Assembly: GCF_027942865.1 (NCBI RefSeq)
Contig: NC_134521.1
Location: 1,378,501 to 1,442,500, forward strand
DNA length: 64,000 bases
Direction: 5' to 3'
Origin: Odontesthes bonariensis
Lineage: Eukaryota; Chordata; Actinopteri; Atheriniformes; Atherinopsidae
Both the position numbers and the translations under genes were made by a program. Positions 21,001-32,845 of this stretch are shown here, one piece after another; position 1 is the first letter of the stretch; each line of letters begins with the position of its first letter. The notes below the pieces were generated by a model. The model worked only from the letters and a program-made list of their open reading frames with translations, ran no database searches and had not been told where the DNA came from.

Positions 21001-24000
21001 AGTCAGGCCCTGTGGTCTCTGTGTCAAAGTCAGGCCATGTGGCCTCGGTGGCAAAGTCAGGCCTCTGCTGCTGTGGCAAAGTCAGGTCCTGTAGCCTCTT
21101 TGGCAATGTCAGGCCCTGTGGCTTCTATGGTAAAGCCAGGCCCTGTGGCTTCTGTGGAAATGTCAGGCCCTGTGGCCTCTGTGGCAATGTCAGGCCCTGT
21201 GGCTTCTATGGTAAAGCCAGGCCCTGTGGCCTCTGTGGCAATGTCAGGCCCTGTGGCCTCTGTGGCAATGTCAGGCCCTGTGGCCTCTGTGGTAAAGTCA
21301 GGCCCTGTGGCCTCTGTGGCAAAGTCAGGCCCTGTGGCCTCTGTGTCAAAGTCAGGCCCTGTGGCCTCTGTGTCAAAGTCAGGCCCTGTGGCCTCGGTGG
21401 CAAAGTCAGGCCTCTGCGGCTGTGGCAGTCAGGCCCTGTGGCATCTGCGGCAAAGTCAGGCCCTGTGGCCTCTGTGGCAAGGTAAGATCCCCTGGCCTCT
21501 TTGGCAATGTCAGGCCCTGTGGCCTCTGTGGCAATGTCAGGCCCTGTGGCCTCTGTGTCAATGTCAGGCCCTGCGGCCTTTGTGGCAAAGTCAGGCCCAT
21601 CGGCTTTTGTAAAAAAGTCAGGTCCTGTGGCCTCTGTGGCAATTTAAGGCCCTGTGGCTTCTATGGTAAAGCCAGTCCTGTGGCCTCTATGGCAAAGTCA
21701 GGCCCTGTGGCCTCTGTATCAAAGTCAGGCCCTGTGGCCTCTGTGTCAAAGTCAGGCCCTGTGGCCTCGGTGGCAAAGTCAGGCCTCTGCGGCTGTGGCA
21801 GTCAGGCCCTGTGGCATCTGCGGCAAAGTCAGGCCCTGTGGCCTCTGTGGCAAAGTAAGATCCCCTGGCCTCTTTGGCAATGTCAGGCCCTGTGGCCTCT
21901 GTGGCAATGTCAGGCCCTGTGGCCTCTGTGGCAATGTCAGGCCCTGCGGCCTTTGTGGCAAAGTCAGGCCCATCGGCTTTTGTAAAAAAGTCAGGTCCTG
22001 TGGCCTCTGTGGCAATTTGAGGCCCTGTGGCCTCTATGGCAAAGTCAGGCCCTGCGGCCTCTGTGGCAAAGTCAGGTCCTGCGGCTTCTGTGGCAAAGTC
22101 AGGCCCTGTGGCCTCTGTGTCAAAGTCAGGCCCTGTGGCCTCGGTGGCAAAGTCAGGCCCTGTGGCCTCGGTGGCAAAGTCAGGCCTCTGCGGCTGTGGC
22201 AGTCAGGCCCTGTGGCTTCTATGGCAAAGTCAGGCCCTGTGGCCTCTATGGCAAAGTCAGGCCCCGTGGCCTCTGTGGCAAAGTCAGGCCCTGCGGCCTC
22301 TTTGGCAATGTCAGGCCCTGCGGCCTCTGTGGCAAAGTCAGGCACAGCGGCTTCTGTGAAAAAGTCAGGCCCTGCGGCTTCTGTGGAAAAGTCAGGCCCT
22401 GTGTCCTCTGTGGCAAAGTCAGGTCCTGCGGCTTCTGTGGCAAAGTCAGGCCCTGTGGTCTCTGTGTCAAAGTCAGGCCCTGTGGCCTCGGTGGCAAAGT
22501 CAAGCCTCTGCTGCTGTGGCAAAGTCAGGTCCTGTAGCCTCTTTGGCAATGTCAGGCCCTGTGGCTTCTATGGTAAAGCCAGGCCCTGTGGCCTCTGTGG
22601 CAATGTCAGGCCCTGTGGCCTCTGTGGCAATGTCAGGCCCTGTGGCCTCTGTGGTAAAGTCAGGCCCTGTGGCCTCTGTGGCAAAGTCAGGCCCTGTGGC
22701 CTCTGTGGCAAAGTAAAGCCCCGTGGCCTCTGTGGCAAAGTAAGATCCCCTGGCCTCTTTGGCAATGTCAGGCCCTGCGGCCTCTGTGGCAAAGTCAGGC
22801 CCTGTGGCCTCTGTGGTAAAGTCAGGCCCTGTGGCCTCTGTGGCAAAGTCAGGCCCTGTGGCCTCGGTGGCAAAGTCAGGCCTCTGCGGCTGTGGCAGTC
22901 AGGCCCTGTGGCTTCTATGGCAAAGTCAGGCCCTGCGGCCTCTTTGGCAAAGTCAGGCACAGCGGCTTCTGTGAAAAAGTCAGGCCCTGCGGCTTCTGTG
23001 GAAAAGTCAGGCCCTGTGTCCTCTGTGGCAAAGTCAGGTCCTGCGGCTTCTGTGTTAAAGTCAGGCCCTGTGGTCTCTGTGTCAAAGTCAGGCCATGTGG
23101 CCTCGGTGGCAAAGTCAGGCCTCTGCTGCTGTGGCAAAGTCAGGTCCTGTAGCCTCTTTGGCAATGTCAGGCCCTGTGGCTTCTATGGTAAAGCCAGGCC
23201 CTGTGGCTTCTGTGGAAATGTCAGGCCCTGTGGCCTCTGTGGCAATGTCAGGCCCTGTGGCTTCTATGGTAAAGCCAGGCCCTGTGGCCTCTGTGGCAAT
23301 GTCAGGCCCTGTGGCCTCTGTGGCAATGTCAGGCCCTGTGTCCTCTGTGGCAAAGTCAGGTCCTGCGGCTTCTGTGGCAAAGTCAGGCCCTGTGGTCTCT
23401 GTGTCAAAGTCAGGCCATGTGGCCTCGGTGGCAAAGTCAGGCCTCTGCTGCTGTGGCAAAGTCAGGTCCTGTAGCCTCTTTGGCAATGTCAGGCCCTGTG
23501 GCTTCTATGGTAAAGCCAGGCCCTGTGGCTTCTGTGGAAATGTCAGGCCCTGTGGCCTCTGTGGCAATGTCAGGCCCTGTGGCTTCTATGGTAAAGCCAG
23601 GCCCTGTGGCCTCTGTGGCAATGTCAGGCCCTGTGGCCTCTGTGGCAAAGTCATGTCCTGCGGCTTCTGTGGCAAAGTCAGGCCCTGTGGCCTCTGTGTC
23701 AAAGTCAGGCCCTGTGGCCTCGGTGGCAAAGTCAGGCCCTGTGGCCTCGGTGGCAAAGTCAGGCCTCTGCGGCTGTGGCAGTCAGGCCCTGTGGCTTCTA
23801 TGGCAAAGTCAGGCCCTGTGGCCTCTATGGCAAAGTCAGGCCCCGTGGCCTCTGTGGCAAAGTCAGGCCCTGTGGCTTCTATGGCAAAGTCAGGCCCCGT
23901 GGCCTCTGTGGCAAAGTCAGGCCCTGCGGCCTCTTTGGCAATGTCAGGCCCTGCGGCCTCTGTGGCAAAGTCAGGCACAGCGGCTTCTGTGAAAAAGTCA

Positions 24001-27000
24001 GGCCCTGCGGCTTCTGTGGAAAAGTCAGGCCCTGTGTCCTCTGTGGCAAAGTCAGGTCCTGCGGCTTCTGTGGCAAAGTCAGGCCCTGTGGTCTCTGTGT
24101 CAAAGTCAGGCCCTGTGGCCTCGGTGGCAAAGTCAAGCCTCTGCTGCTGTGGCAAAGTCAGGTCCTGTAGCCTCTTTGGCAATGTCAGGCCCTGTGGCTT
24201 CTATGGTAAAGCCAGGCCCTGTGGCCTCTGTGGCAATGTCAGGCCCTGTGGCCTCTGTGGTAAAGTCAGGCCCTGTGGCCTCTGTGGCAAAGTCAGGCCC
24301 TGTGGCCTCTGTGGCAAAGTAAAGCCCCGTGGCCTCTGTGGCAAAGTAAGATCCCCTGGCCTCTTTGGCAATGTCAGGCCCTGCGGCCTCTGTGGCAAAG
24401 TCAGGCCCTGTGGCCTCTGTGGTAAAGTCAGGCCCTGTGGCCTCTGTGGCAAAGTCAGGCCCTGTGGCCTCGGTGGCAAAGTCAGGCCTCTGCGGCTGTG
24501 GCAGTCAGGCCCTGTGGCTTCTATGGCAAAGTCAGGCCCTGCGGCCTCTTTGGCAAAGTCAGGCACAGCGGCTTCTGTGAAAAAGTCAGGCACTGCGGCT
24601 TCTGTGGAAAAGTCAGGCCCTGTGTCCTCTGTGGCAAAGTCAGGTCCTGCGGCTTCTGTGGCAAAGTCAGGCCCTGTGGTCTCTGTGTCAAAGTCAGGCC
24701 ATGTGGCCTCGGTGGCAAAGTCAGGCCTCTGCTGCTGTGGCAAAGTCAGGTCCTGTAGCCTCTTTGGCAATGTCAGGCCCTGTGGCTTCTATGGTAAAGC
24801 CAGGCCCTGTGGCTTCTGTGGAAATGTCAGGCCCTGTGGCCTCTGTGGCAATGTCAGGCCCTGTGGCTTCTATGGTAAAGCCAGGCCCTGTGGCCTCTGT
24901 GGCAATGTCAGGCCCTGTGGCCTCTGTGGCAATGTCAGGCCCTGTGGCCTCTGTGGTAAAGTCAGGCCCTGTGGCCTCTGTGGCAAAGTCAGGCCCTGTG
25001 GCCTCTGTGTCAAAGTCAGGCCCTGTGGCCTCTGTGTCAAAGTCAGGCCCTGTGGCCTCGGTGGCAAAGTCAGGCCTCTGCGGCTGTGGCAGTCAGGCCC
25101 TGTGGCATCTGCGGCAAAGTCAGGCCCTGTGGCCTCTGTGGCAAAGTAAGATCCCCTGGCCTCTTTGGCAATGTCAAGCCCTGTGGCCTCTGTGGCAATG
25201 TCAGGCCCTGTGGCCTCTGTGTCAATGTCAGGCCCTGCGGCCTTTGTGGCAAAGTCAGGCCCATCGGCTTTTGTAAAAAAAGTCAGGTCCTGTGGCCTCT
25301 GTGGCAATTTGAGGCCCTGTGGCTTCTATGGTAAAGCCAGTCCTGTGGCCTCTATGGCAAAGTCAGGCCCTGTGGCCTCTGTATCAAAGTCAGGCCCTGT
25401 GGCCTCTGTGTCAAAGTCAGGCCCTGTGGCCTCGGTGGCAAAGTCAGGCCTCTGCGGCTGTGGCAGTCAGGCCCTGTGGCATCTGCGGCAAAGTCAGGCC
25501 CTGTGGCCTCTGTGGCAAAGTAAGATCCCCTGGCCTCTTTGGCAATGTCAGGCCCTGTGGCCTCTGTGGCAATGTCAGGCCCTGTGGCCTCTGTGGCAAT
25601 GTCAGGCCCTGCGGCCTTTGTGGCAAAGTCAGGCCCATCGGCTTTTGTAAAAAAGTCAGGTCCTGTGGCCTCTGTGGCAATTTGAGGCCCTGTGGCCTCT
25701 ATGGCAAAGTCAGGCCCTGCGGCCTCTGTGGCAAAGTCAGGTCCTGCGGCTTCTGTGGCAAAGTCAGGCCCTGTGGCCTCTGTGTCAAAGTCAGGCCCTG
25801 TGGCCTCGGTGGCAAAGTCAGGCCCTGTGGCCTCGGTGGCAAAGTCAGGCCTCTGCGGCTGTGGCAGTCAGGCCCTGTGGCTTCTATGGCAAAGTCAGGC
25901 CCTGTGGCCTCTATGGCAAAGTCAGGCCCCGTGGCCTCTGTGGCAAAGTCAGGCCCTGCGGCCTCTTTGGCAATGTCAGGCCCTGCGGCCTCTGTGGCAA
26001 AGTCAGGCACAGCGGCTTCTGTGAAAAAGTCAGGCCCTGCGGCTTCTGTGGAAAAGTCAGGCCCTGTGTCCTCTGTGGCAAAGTCAGGTCCTGCGGCTTC
26101 TGTGGCAAAGTCAGGCCCTGTGGTCTCTGTGTCAAAGTCAGGCCCTGTGGCCTCGGTGGCAAAGTCAAGCCTCTGCTGCTGTGGCAAAGTCAGGTCCTGT
26201 AGCCTCTTTGGCAATGTCAGGCCCTGTGGCTTCTATGGTAAAGCCAGGCCCTGTGGCCTCTGTGGCAATGTCAGGCCCTGTGGCCTCTGTGGCAATGTCA
26301 GGCCCTGTGGCCTCTGTGGTAAAGTCAGGCCCTGTGGCCTCTGTGGCAAAGTCAGGCCCTGTGGCCTCTGTGGCAAAGTAAAGCCCCGTGGCCTCTGTGG
26401 CAAAGTAAGATCCCCTGGCCTCTTTGGCAATGTCAGGCCCTGCGGCCTCTGTGGCAAAGTCAGGCCCTGTGGCCTCTGTGGTAAAGTCAGGCCCTGTGGC
26501 CTCTGTGGCAAAGTCAGGCCCTGTGGCCTCGGTGGCAAAGTCAGGCCTCTGCGGCTGTGGCAGTCAGGCCCTGTGGCTTCTATGGCAAAGTCAGGCCCTG
26601 CGGCCTCTTTGGCAAAGTCAGGCACAGCGGCTTCTGTGAAAAAGTCAGGCCCTGCGGCTTCTGTGGAAAAGTCAGGCCCTGTGTCCTCTGTGGCAAAGTC
26701 AGGTCCTGCGGCTTCTGTGGCAAAGTCAGGCCCTGTGGTCTCTGTGTCAAAGTCAGGCCATGTGGCCTCGGTGGCAAAGTCAGGCCTCTGCTGCTGTGGC
26801 AAAGTCAGGTCCTGTAGCCTCTTTGGCAATGTCAGGCCCTGTGGCTTCTATGGTAAAGCCAGGCCCTGTGGCTTCTGTGGAAATGTCAGGCCCTGTGGCC
26901 TCTGTGGCAATGTCAGGCCCTGTGGCTTCTATGGTAAAGCCAGGCCCTGTGGCCTCTGTGGCAATGTCAGGCCCTGTGGCCTCTGTGGCAATGTCAGGCC

Positions 27001-29205
27001 CTGTGGCCTCTGTGGTAAAGTCAGGCCCTGTGGCCTCTGTGGCAAAGTCAGGCCCTGTGGCCTCTGTGTCAAAGTCAGGCCCTGTGGCCTCTGTGTCAAA
27101 GTCAGGCCCTGTGGCCTCGGTGGCAAAGTCAGGCCTCTGCGGCTGTGGCAGTCAGGCCCTGTGGCATCTGCGGCAAAGTCAGGCCCTGTGGCCTCTGTGG
27201 CAAAGTAAGATCCCCTGGCCTCTTTGGCAATGTCAGGCCCTGTGGCCTCTGTGGCAATGTCAGGCCCTGTGGCCTCTGTGTCAATGTCAGGCCCTGCGGC
27301 CTTTGTGGCAAAGTCAGGCCCATCGGCTTTTGTAAAAAAGTCAGGTCCTGTGGCCTCTGTGGCAATTTGAGGCCCTGTGGCTTCTATGGTAAAGCCAGTC
27401 CTGTGGCCTCTATGGCAAAGTCAGGCCCTGTGGCCTCTGTATCAAAGTCAGGCCCTGTGGCCTCTGTGTCAAAGTCAGGCCCTGTGGCCTCGGTGGCAAA
27501 GTCAGGCCTCTGCGGCTGTGGCAGTCAGGCCCTGTGGCATCTGCGGCAAAGTCAGGCCCTGTGGCCTCTGTGGCAAAGTAAGATCCCCTGGCCTCTTTGG
27601 CAATGTCAGGCCCTGTGGCCTCTGTGGCAATGTCAGGCCCTGTGGCCTCTGTGGCAATGTCAGGCCCTGCGGCCTTTGTGGCAAAGTCAGGCCCATCGGC
27701 TTTTGTAAAAAAGTCAGGTCCTGTGGCCTCTGTGGCAATTTGAGGCCCTGTGGCCTCTATGGCAAAGTCAGGCCCTGCGGCCTCTGTGGCAAAGTCAGGT
27801 CCTGCGGCTTCTGTGGCAAAGTCAGGCCCTGTGGCCTCTGTGTCAAAGTCAGGCCCTGTGGCCTCGGTGGCAAAGTCAGGCCCTGTGGCCTCGGTGGCAA
27901 AGTCAGGCCTCTGCGGCTGTGGCAGTCAGGCCCTGTGGCTTCTATGGCAAAGTCAGGCCCTGTGGCCTCTATGGCAAAGTCAGGCCCCGTGGCCTCTGTG
28001 GCAAAGTCAGGCCCTGCGGCCTCTTTGGCAATGTCAGGCCCTGCGGCCTCTGTGGCAAAGTCAGGCACAGCGGCTTCTGTGAAAAAGTCAGGCCCTGCGG
28101 CTTCTGTGGAAAAGTCAGGCCCTGTGTCCTCTGTGGCAAAGTCAGGTCCTGCGGCTTCTGTGGCAAAGTCAGGCCCTGTGGTCTCTGTGTCAAAGTCAGG
28201 CCCTGTGGCCTCGGTGGCAAAGTCAAGCCTCTGCTGCTGTGGCAAAGTCAGGTCCTGTAGCCTCTTTGGCAATGTCAGGCCCTGTGGCTTCTATGGTAAA
28301 GCCAGGCCCTGTGGCCTCTGTGGCAATGTCAGGCCCTGTGGCCTCTGTGGCAAAGTAAAGCCCCGTGGCCTCTGTGGCAAAGTAAGATCCCCTGGCCTCT
28401 TTGGCAATGTCAGGCCCTGCGGCCTCTGTGGCAAAGTCAGGCCCTGTGGCCTCTGTGGTAAAGTCAGGCCCTGTGGCCTCTGTGGCAAAGTCAGGCCCTG
28501 TGGCCTCGGTGGCAAAGTCAGGCCTCTGCGGCTGTGGCAGTCAGGCCCTGTGGCTTCTATGGCAAAGTCAGGCCCTGCGGCCTCTTTGGCAAAGTCAGGC
28601 ACAGCGGCTTCTGTGAAAAAGTCAGGCCCTGCGGCTTCTGTGGAAAAGTCAGGCCCTGTGTCCTCTGTGGCAAAGTCAGGTCCTGCGGCTTCTGTGGCAA
28701 AGTCAGGCCCTGTGGTCTCTGTGTCAAAGTCAGGCCATGTGGCCTCGGTGGCAAAGTCAGGCCTCTGCTGCTGTGGCAAAGTCAGGTCCTGTAGCCTCTT
28801 TGGCAATGTCAGGCCCTGTGGCTTCTATGGTAAAGCCAGGCCCTGTGGCTTCTGTGGAAATGTCAGGCCCTGTGGCCTCTGTGGCAATGTCAGGCCCTGT
28901 GGCCTCTGTGGCAATGTCAGGCCCTGTGGCCTCTGTGGTAAAGTCAGGCCCTGTGGCCTCTGTGGCAAAGTCAGGCCCTGTGGCCTCTGTGGCAAAGTAA
29001 AGCCCCGTGGCCTCTGTGGCAAAGTAAGATCCCCTGGCCTCTTTGGCAATGTCAGGCCCTGTGGCTTCAATGGTAAAATCAGCCCCCGTGGCCTCTGTGG
29101 CAAAGTCCGGCCCTGTGGCAAAGTCAGGCTCTGCGGCCTCTGTGGCAAAGTCAGGCCCTGTGTCCTCTGTGGCAAAGTCAGGCCCTGTGGCCTTTGTGGC
29201 AAAGT
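9061..29205. repeat. Giant 27-bp tandem array with multi-kb higher-order repeats
   Basis: About 20 kb of a 27-bp monomer, of the type GGCCCTGTGGCCTCTGTGG plus CAAAGTCA, with point variants and some 18- and 23-bp short units. Because 27 is divisible by 3, the minus strand reads as DFATEATGP repeats and the plus strand as GPVASVAKS or RPCGLCGKV repeats, giving long open frames in most frames (up to 861 codons). I treat none as genes. Variant markers such as GTCCTGTAGCCTCTTTGG show larger periods: markers at 16756, 17344, 18787, 19402 and 19724 recur 3745 bp later. A further set recurs about 3665 bp after that. The left edge is continuous with an LTR element's internal repeat. Confidence 0.95.
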
Positions 29206-30054
29206 CAGGGTTTATGTGCTCGCACAAACGACGCACAATGTGCTTTCGTCATATGTCTGTTGCCATGAACATTCTACGTTGTTGTTGTAACATTGTGGTT
29301 TTCAATAAAGAAAAAAAACCAAGAAAAAAAACATTCTACGAAGAAGATGGCGAGTGTCGAGTGCATCAATACGGTAGTGTTTCTGAAAGAAGTACCCTTT
29401 AGTCGTCGTACTAATGCGGAGAAGGAAGTTTGGAAGAATTTTGTGGGATTTTCGAGCTAGCCTTACGAGTTAAAGATGAAACCCAGGGCTCCACCAACTC
29501 TGGTATTTTTCGATGTAGTATTTGATGTAGCTAAATAACTTGACCTTTTGTGCTCAGTCATTGACTTCTAATGATTTAAATCTTTTATATAATGTTGACA
29601 ATAATAGCAGAATGTATAATGATACATTCATTGTTTATGGTGCAGTATTTTATTTAAAAAAGAGAGAAATCTCACATAAGTAAGCTGCACATGTTTGACA
29701 ATTGGTTATGCTTTTCTAAGTCATATTTTCCAAAACATCAATAAACACTTGATTTGGATTTATATGCTGTCATTTTAATTACATTCTTTAGAATGAAAAT
29801 TTAATGAATCTTATCATTAAGAGCTTATGTGTTTACTTATTTCATAGAATCCTGGAACAATATGAGGAAAATAAATAAATAATGGTTAAGGTGTAATATT
29901 AACTGATTGGCAAATAATGCAGAAATTACAGAGTCACTTTGGTTATTTGGCAGACCAAATAACCCCTCGACTCTGCGTTGTGTTTATTTAAGGAAGACAA
30001 GGAGTTTCTGGACGATTGGACATTTTATTTCCTGCTTGGGAACAGAACAAGTTT
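29206..30054. other. Unassigned AT-rich sequence
   Basis: Non-repetitive sequence after the array. It includes a 10-bp ACATTCTACG direct repeat (29269 and 29331) around an A-rich stretch with AATAAA. Only one short ORF is worth noting; otherwise I see no gene or recognisable element. Confidence 0.4.
29347..29460 (+). other. Short ORF, unknown
   Basis: 37 codons starting MASVECINTVVFLKEV and ending FVGFSS, with an AAG-rich lead before the ATG. It could be the first exon of an unseen gene or transposon, or chance. Nothing in it is recognised. Confidence 0.15.
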
Positions 30055-30600
30055 GCATCAGTGGAATCGGTTCAGCTTCGCACAGCACACTCTGATGCAG
30101 CTTTCACAGACTGGAAATTGCACTACCTAAAAAAAATGTCAGTAGCCACCACTGATTACGACGTAAGAACTCAAGGGAGGCATTTTCTGGCTGGGGAGCT
30201 GGTGTGGGTCTACAGCCCTTAGCACAAGAAAGGTCGGTGCCCTAAACTTGACAGCCAGTGGGTGGGCCCTTGTAGAGTGCTAGAGAGGGTTGGAGAAGTC
30301 GTCTACCGGGTGCAGCTGCCGGCCAAGGGGAGAAAGGTGGTTCTCCACGGAGACAGACTGGCTCCCTACAGGGGGGTCTCTCCCGCACCTTCACAGGCTA
30401 CATCAGCAGCTCCGTCCCCGCAGGCTTCCTCACCTTTCCATCCATCGTCCCTTTCCGCATCCCCACTACCAGCGGCAGCAACACCAGCCTGCTCGTCTCC
30501 AGCGTCTCCAGGCCACAGAGACAGAGGAGAGTTCCGATTCAGCTTAGGGACTTTGTGGGCCCCTTTGGCAGGGAGTCTAGTTAGGAGTGAGACCTCTTAG
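30055..30600 (+). pseudogene. Ty3/Gypsy pol, integrase C-terminal remnant
   Basis: One frame covers the C-terminal end of a Gypsy integrase: YDVRTQGR, then LAGELVWVYSP, KKGRCPKLDSQW, GPCRVLERVGEVVYRVQLP and LHGDRLAPYRG. This is the chromodomain-like tail seen in fish Gypsy elements. A TAG at 30220-30222 interrupts it between YSP and HKKGR. The proline/serine-rich end (QATSAAPSPQ...) is followed in another frame by RRVPIQLRDFVGPFGRESS and a stop near 30585, which implies a frameshift. The catalytic core, RNase H, RT and gag are absent. The 3' LTR follows at 30899. Confidence 0.75.
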
Positions 30601-30898
30601 TCTTAGAGGGCAAGAATGGACCCTGGTCTCACTGGAAGGACCGGTAGTCCACCCGGGCCTTCCTAGTTTAGAAACAAATTTGATTTTGTTATGGACTGGC
30701 AAAGAATGTTTTTCCTGTTGCTTGTAAAAAAAAAAAAGAAAAAAAAAGCATTTATATGGAGAATTGTTTTGTTACTAATTGCATATTGTTGTTACTGTTG
30801 CATTTTTTTTGTCGTCTCCTCCTGCTTGTGGTCGTTGAACTGAATGGAGTTCCCATGTCTGCACATTCTTGTGTGTCCCTCGTGGCCGAGGGACTTTG

Positions 30899-31211
30899 TG
30901 TAACGACCCAGAATAAAGGTAAAAGCACACAGTTGGCTTGTTTCATCCTCTCCCTGTCACTGGACCCCAGGTCATGTCACTGGACCCCAGGTCATGTCAC
31001 TCAGGTGTGGGCTGGTGGTTGGTGGAGAGGAGTGGGCGTGGGCCAGTCTGTGTGCAGGTTTGGTGCTCTCCCGGGGTTGGTTGCGGAGCAGTACTGAGAG
31101 TCCCCCGTGTTGCTTGGCCAGAATGATTGTACTGGAAGTTGTGAAGTATAAAGCTCAATAAAAGAGCAGTTCGGCAACCGCTGGTCTCAGAGCCTCCGCG
31201 AAGTCATTACA
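30899..31211 (+). mobile_element. 3' LTR of the Gypsy remnant
   Basis: 313 bp bounded by TGTAA (30899) and TTACA (31211), preceded by a purine-rich GGCCGAGGGAC tract. It contains AATAAA twice, near the start and near 31157, and a 20-bp direct repeat with AGGTCA (30961-31000). The sequence resumes with TACTG and the receptor-unit 3' flank, so the element sits in unit 2. The 5' LTR is not in the window. Confidence 0.65.
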
Positions 31212-31713
31212 TACTGTACAGCATTAAATCTCCTTTTTCTGGCTGAAAGGATGAAAAGTTCCTGTTGTTTTGCTGATGAAAAAAAATGTGTTGGACACAC
31301 AAAACAAATGTCCCACTGAGGCACATAAAACATGCACAATAAGTGGATGAAGAGATTTCAGTTTATTAATTTTTTTAATTTTTCTGTCGAACTAGGTTAA
31401 TGTCTTTTAGACCAAGGCTTTGTTTTACTGTTCTAGTCATTTAAAACTGAGATATTTACGGAAAAATAAAGAAATTTCCAGAATAATCTTTTATTCGTCA
31501 TCTTTTGAAGGGACTACAATCGTGAAAAAAAAGACCATTTGAGAGGTGAAACATTCAGCTTTTTTTTTAAATAATAGCTTTTGCTTTAATCTTTATCCAC
31601 GTTTCTCTTTTTCCTTTTTTTTAATAATTACACATTATGAAATTATTGATGCAATGTGTATGTCAATCTTGAACATTAAACCGATTCATATGTTGCGACA
31701 GGTCATAAACGGG
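31212..31713. other. Receptor unit 2, 3' flank
   Basis: Matches the flank after OR1 (5696 onward). The poly(A) signal found at this place in other units is lost here, replaced by a T-run near 31560. No gene seen. Confidence 0.5.
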
Positions 31714-32655
31714 TTAAGGGCAGACTTTGGGCTTTCCTGAGATAACTGAAAGTTTCCTTCTACAGCATAGATTGTACACAAGGACAGGTCTGATGGTCTG
31801 ATCTCTGAGGCCATAGATCAGTGCACTCAAACACCTGGGAAGAATGATAAAAAACACATAGAAAAAGTTCTGGATGCGTAATAGTACACTAAGGAGAACA
31901 AGTTTTGAGACAGCAAATAGTAATGGGTTATGTATCGTTGAGGAGATACTGAAGCCCAGCTGCACCAGATGCATCAGCAGTGTGTTACGAGCCTTAAGAG
32001 CTGAAGCTTTGTCTGTGGAGGCTGACCTGGCTGCTATAATTACAACAATATAGGTGGAGGTGATTATCAGACCAGCAGAAACTAACAGAAAGTAAGTGTA
32101 AGCTCTGTCATAATCGTAATATAGTGGTGTAAGCAACATGGTAACTGTATTACAAAACGTGTTCATCTGCAAAGTTTCTAGTTCTTCGAAGGGAAATTCT
32201 AACAGCAAAAGAATCTGAATGACAACATTTAGAAAACAAATGGCCCAAACCACAATAACAGCCACTGCTGTGTTTCTGATGGTGATGATGGAAGCGTGCC
32301 TCAGAGGGTAGCACACTGCTACACATCTCTCCAAAGACATCACCACCAGTATCAGAGGAGAGACTGGATTTGTTAGGTTACCAAGCATGAATAAAACACC
32401 ACATACAGGATATGTCAGAAATATTCTAGAGATAGATAATAAGTACAACAACTGACTCAGTGTCAGCTGAATGGTGTCTGCAAACAGGAGGTTATAAAGA
32501 AGAATGTAGCGGCAAGTTTCACGAAACACTGGTTTACTCCTCAAAGTGTACAACATGGTCCCATTAATGAAGAGGAATATACAGCATGGAACTGTAGTCA
32601 GAGTGGTATACAACACTCTCTCCAGGAACACCAGTCTAACAGTTGTGTTGGACAT
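31714..32655 (-). CDS. OR2: odorant receptor 131-2-like GPCR
   Basis: Intact, 313 residues, single exon, with the same start, seven membrane segments, Asn3 sequon, Cys85/Cys168 and ERC motif as OR1. Residues 93-139, from NLTNPVSP through ERCVAVCYPLRH to VVWAIC, are identical to the other four copies. Differences from OR1 are in TM2 (LLYLLSISR), ECL1/TM3 (VLFMLGN), ECL2 (VTMLLTPLYY) and the start of TM5 (FLLVSAGLIITS), all parts that usually line the ligand pocket. The upstream block is about 190 bp from the ATG instead of about 490 bp, because a 275-bp segment is missing. Function is as inferred for OR1. Whether it is expressed without the usual poly(A) signal is open. Confidence 0.9.
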   Translation of the reverse strand: MSNTTVRLVFLERVLYTTLTTVPCCIFLFINGTMLYTLRSKPVFRETCRYILLYNLLFADTIQLTLSQLLYLLSISRIFLTYPVCGVLFMLGNLTNPVSPLILVVMSLERCVAVCYPLRHASIITIRNTAVAVIVVWAICFLNVVIQILLLLEFPFEELETLQMNTFCNTVTMLLTPLYYDYDRAYTYFLLVSAGLIITSTYIVVIIAARSASTDKASALKARNTLLMHLVQLGFSISSTIHNPLLFAVSKLVLLSVLLRIQNFFYVFFIILPRCLSALIYGLRDQTIRPVLVYNLCCRRKLSVISGKPKVCP

Positions 32656-32845
32656 CTCACAGAAAACATTTAAGAAATCAGAAATATCAATATGTTAATG
32701 TCACTGGATGACAAAAACCCTAAAAATCCACTTTAGTCTGCTTTGTAAATGCAGTGATGATAGTTAGATAAACACATACATTGGAGAGAAGAGTGAAAAT
32801 GTAATCAATGAATCACTGATTTAGTTTGTGTCCCTAAAACACTTT

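Noticed and set aside
690-29205. CRISPR-like appearance of regularly spaced repeats
   Set aside because: There are no unique spacers, no cas genes, and the surroundings are a vertebrate genome. These are plain tandem repeats.
9225-29290. Very long ORFs on both strands across the 27-bp array (up to 861 codons), including CGLC-rich, zinc-finger-like readings
   Set aside because: A 27-bp unit without stops keeps several frames open on both strands at once. Frame switches occur at 23-bp units, there is no non-repetitive domain, and the array edge leads into an LTR element.
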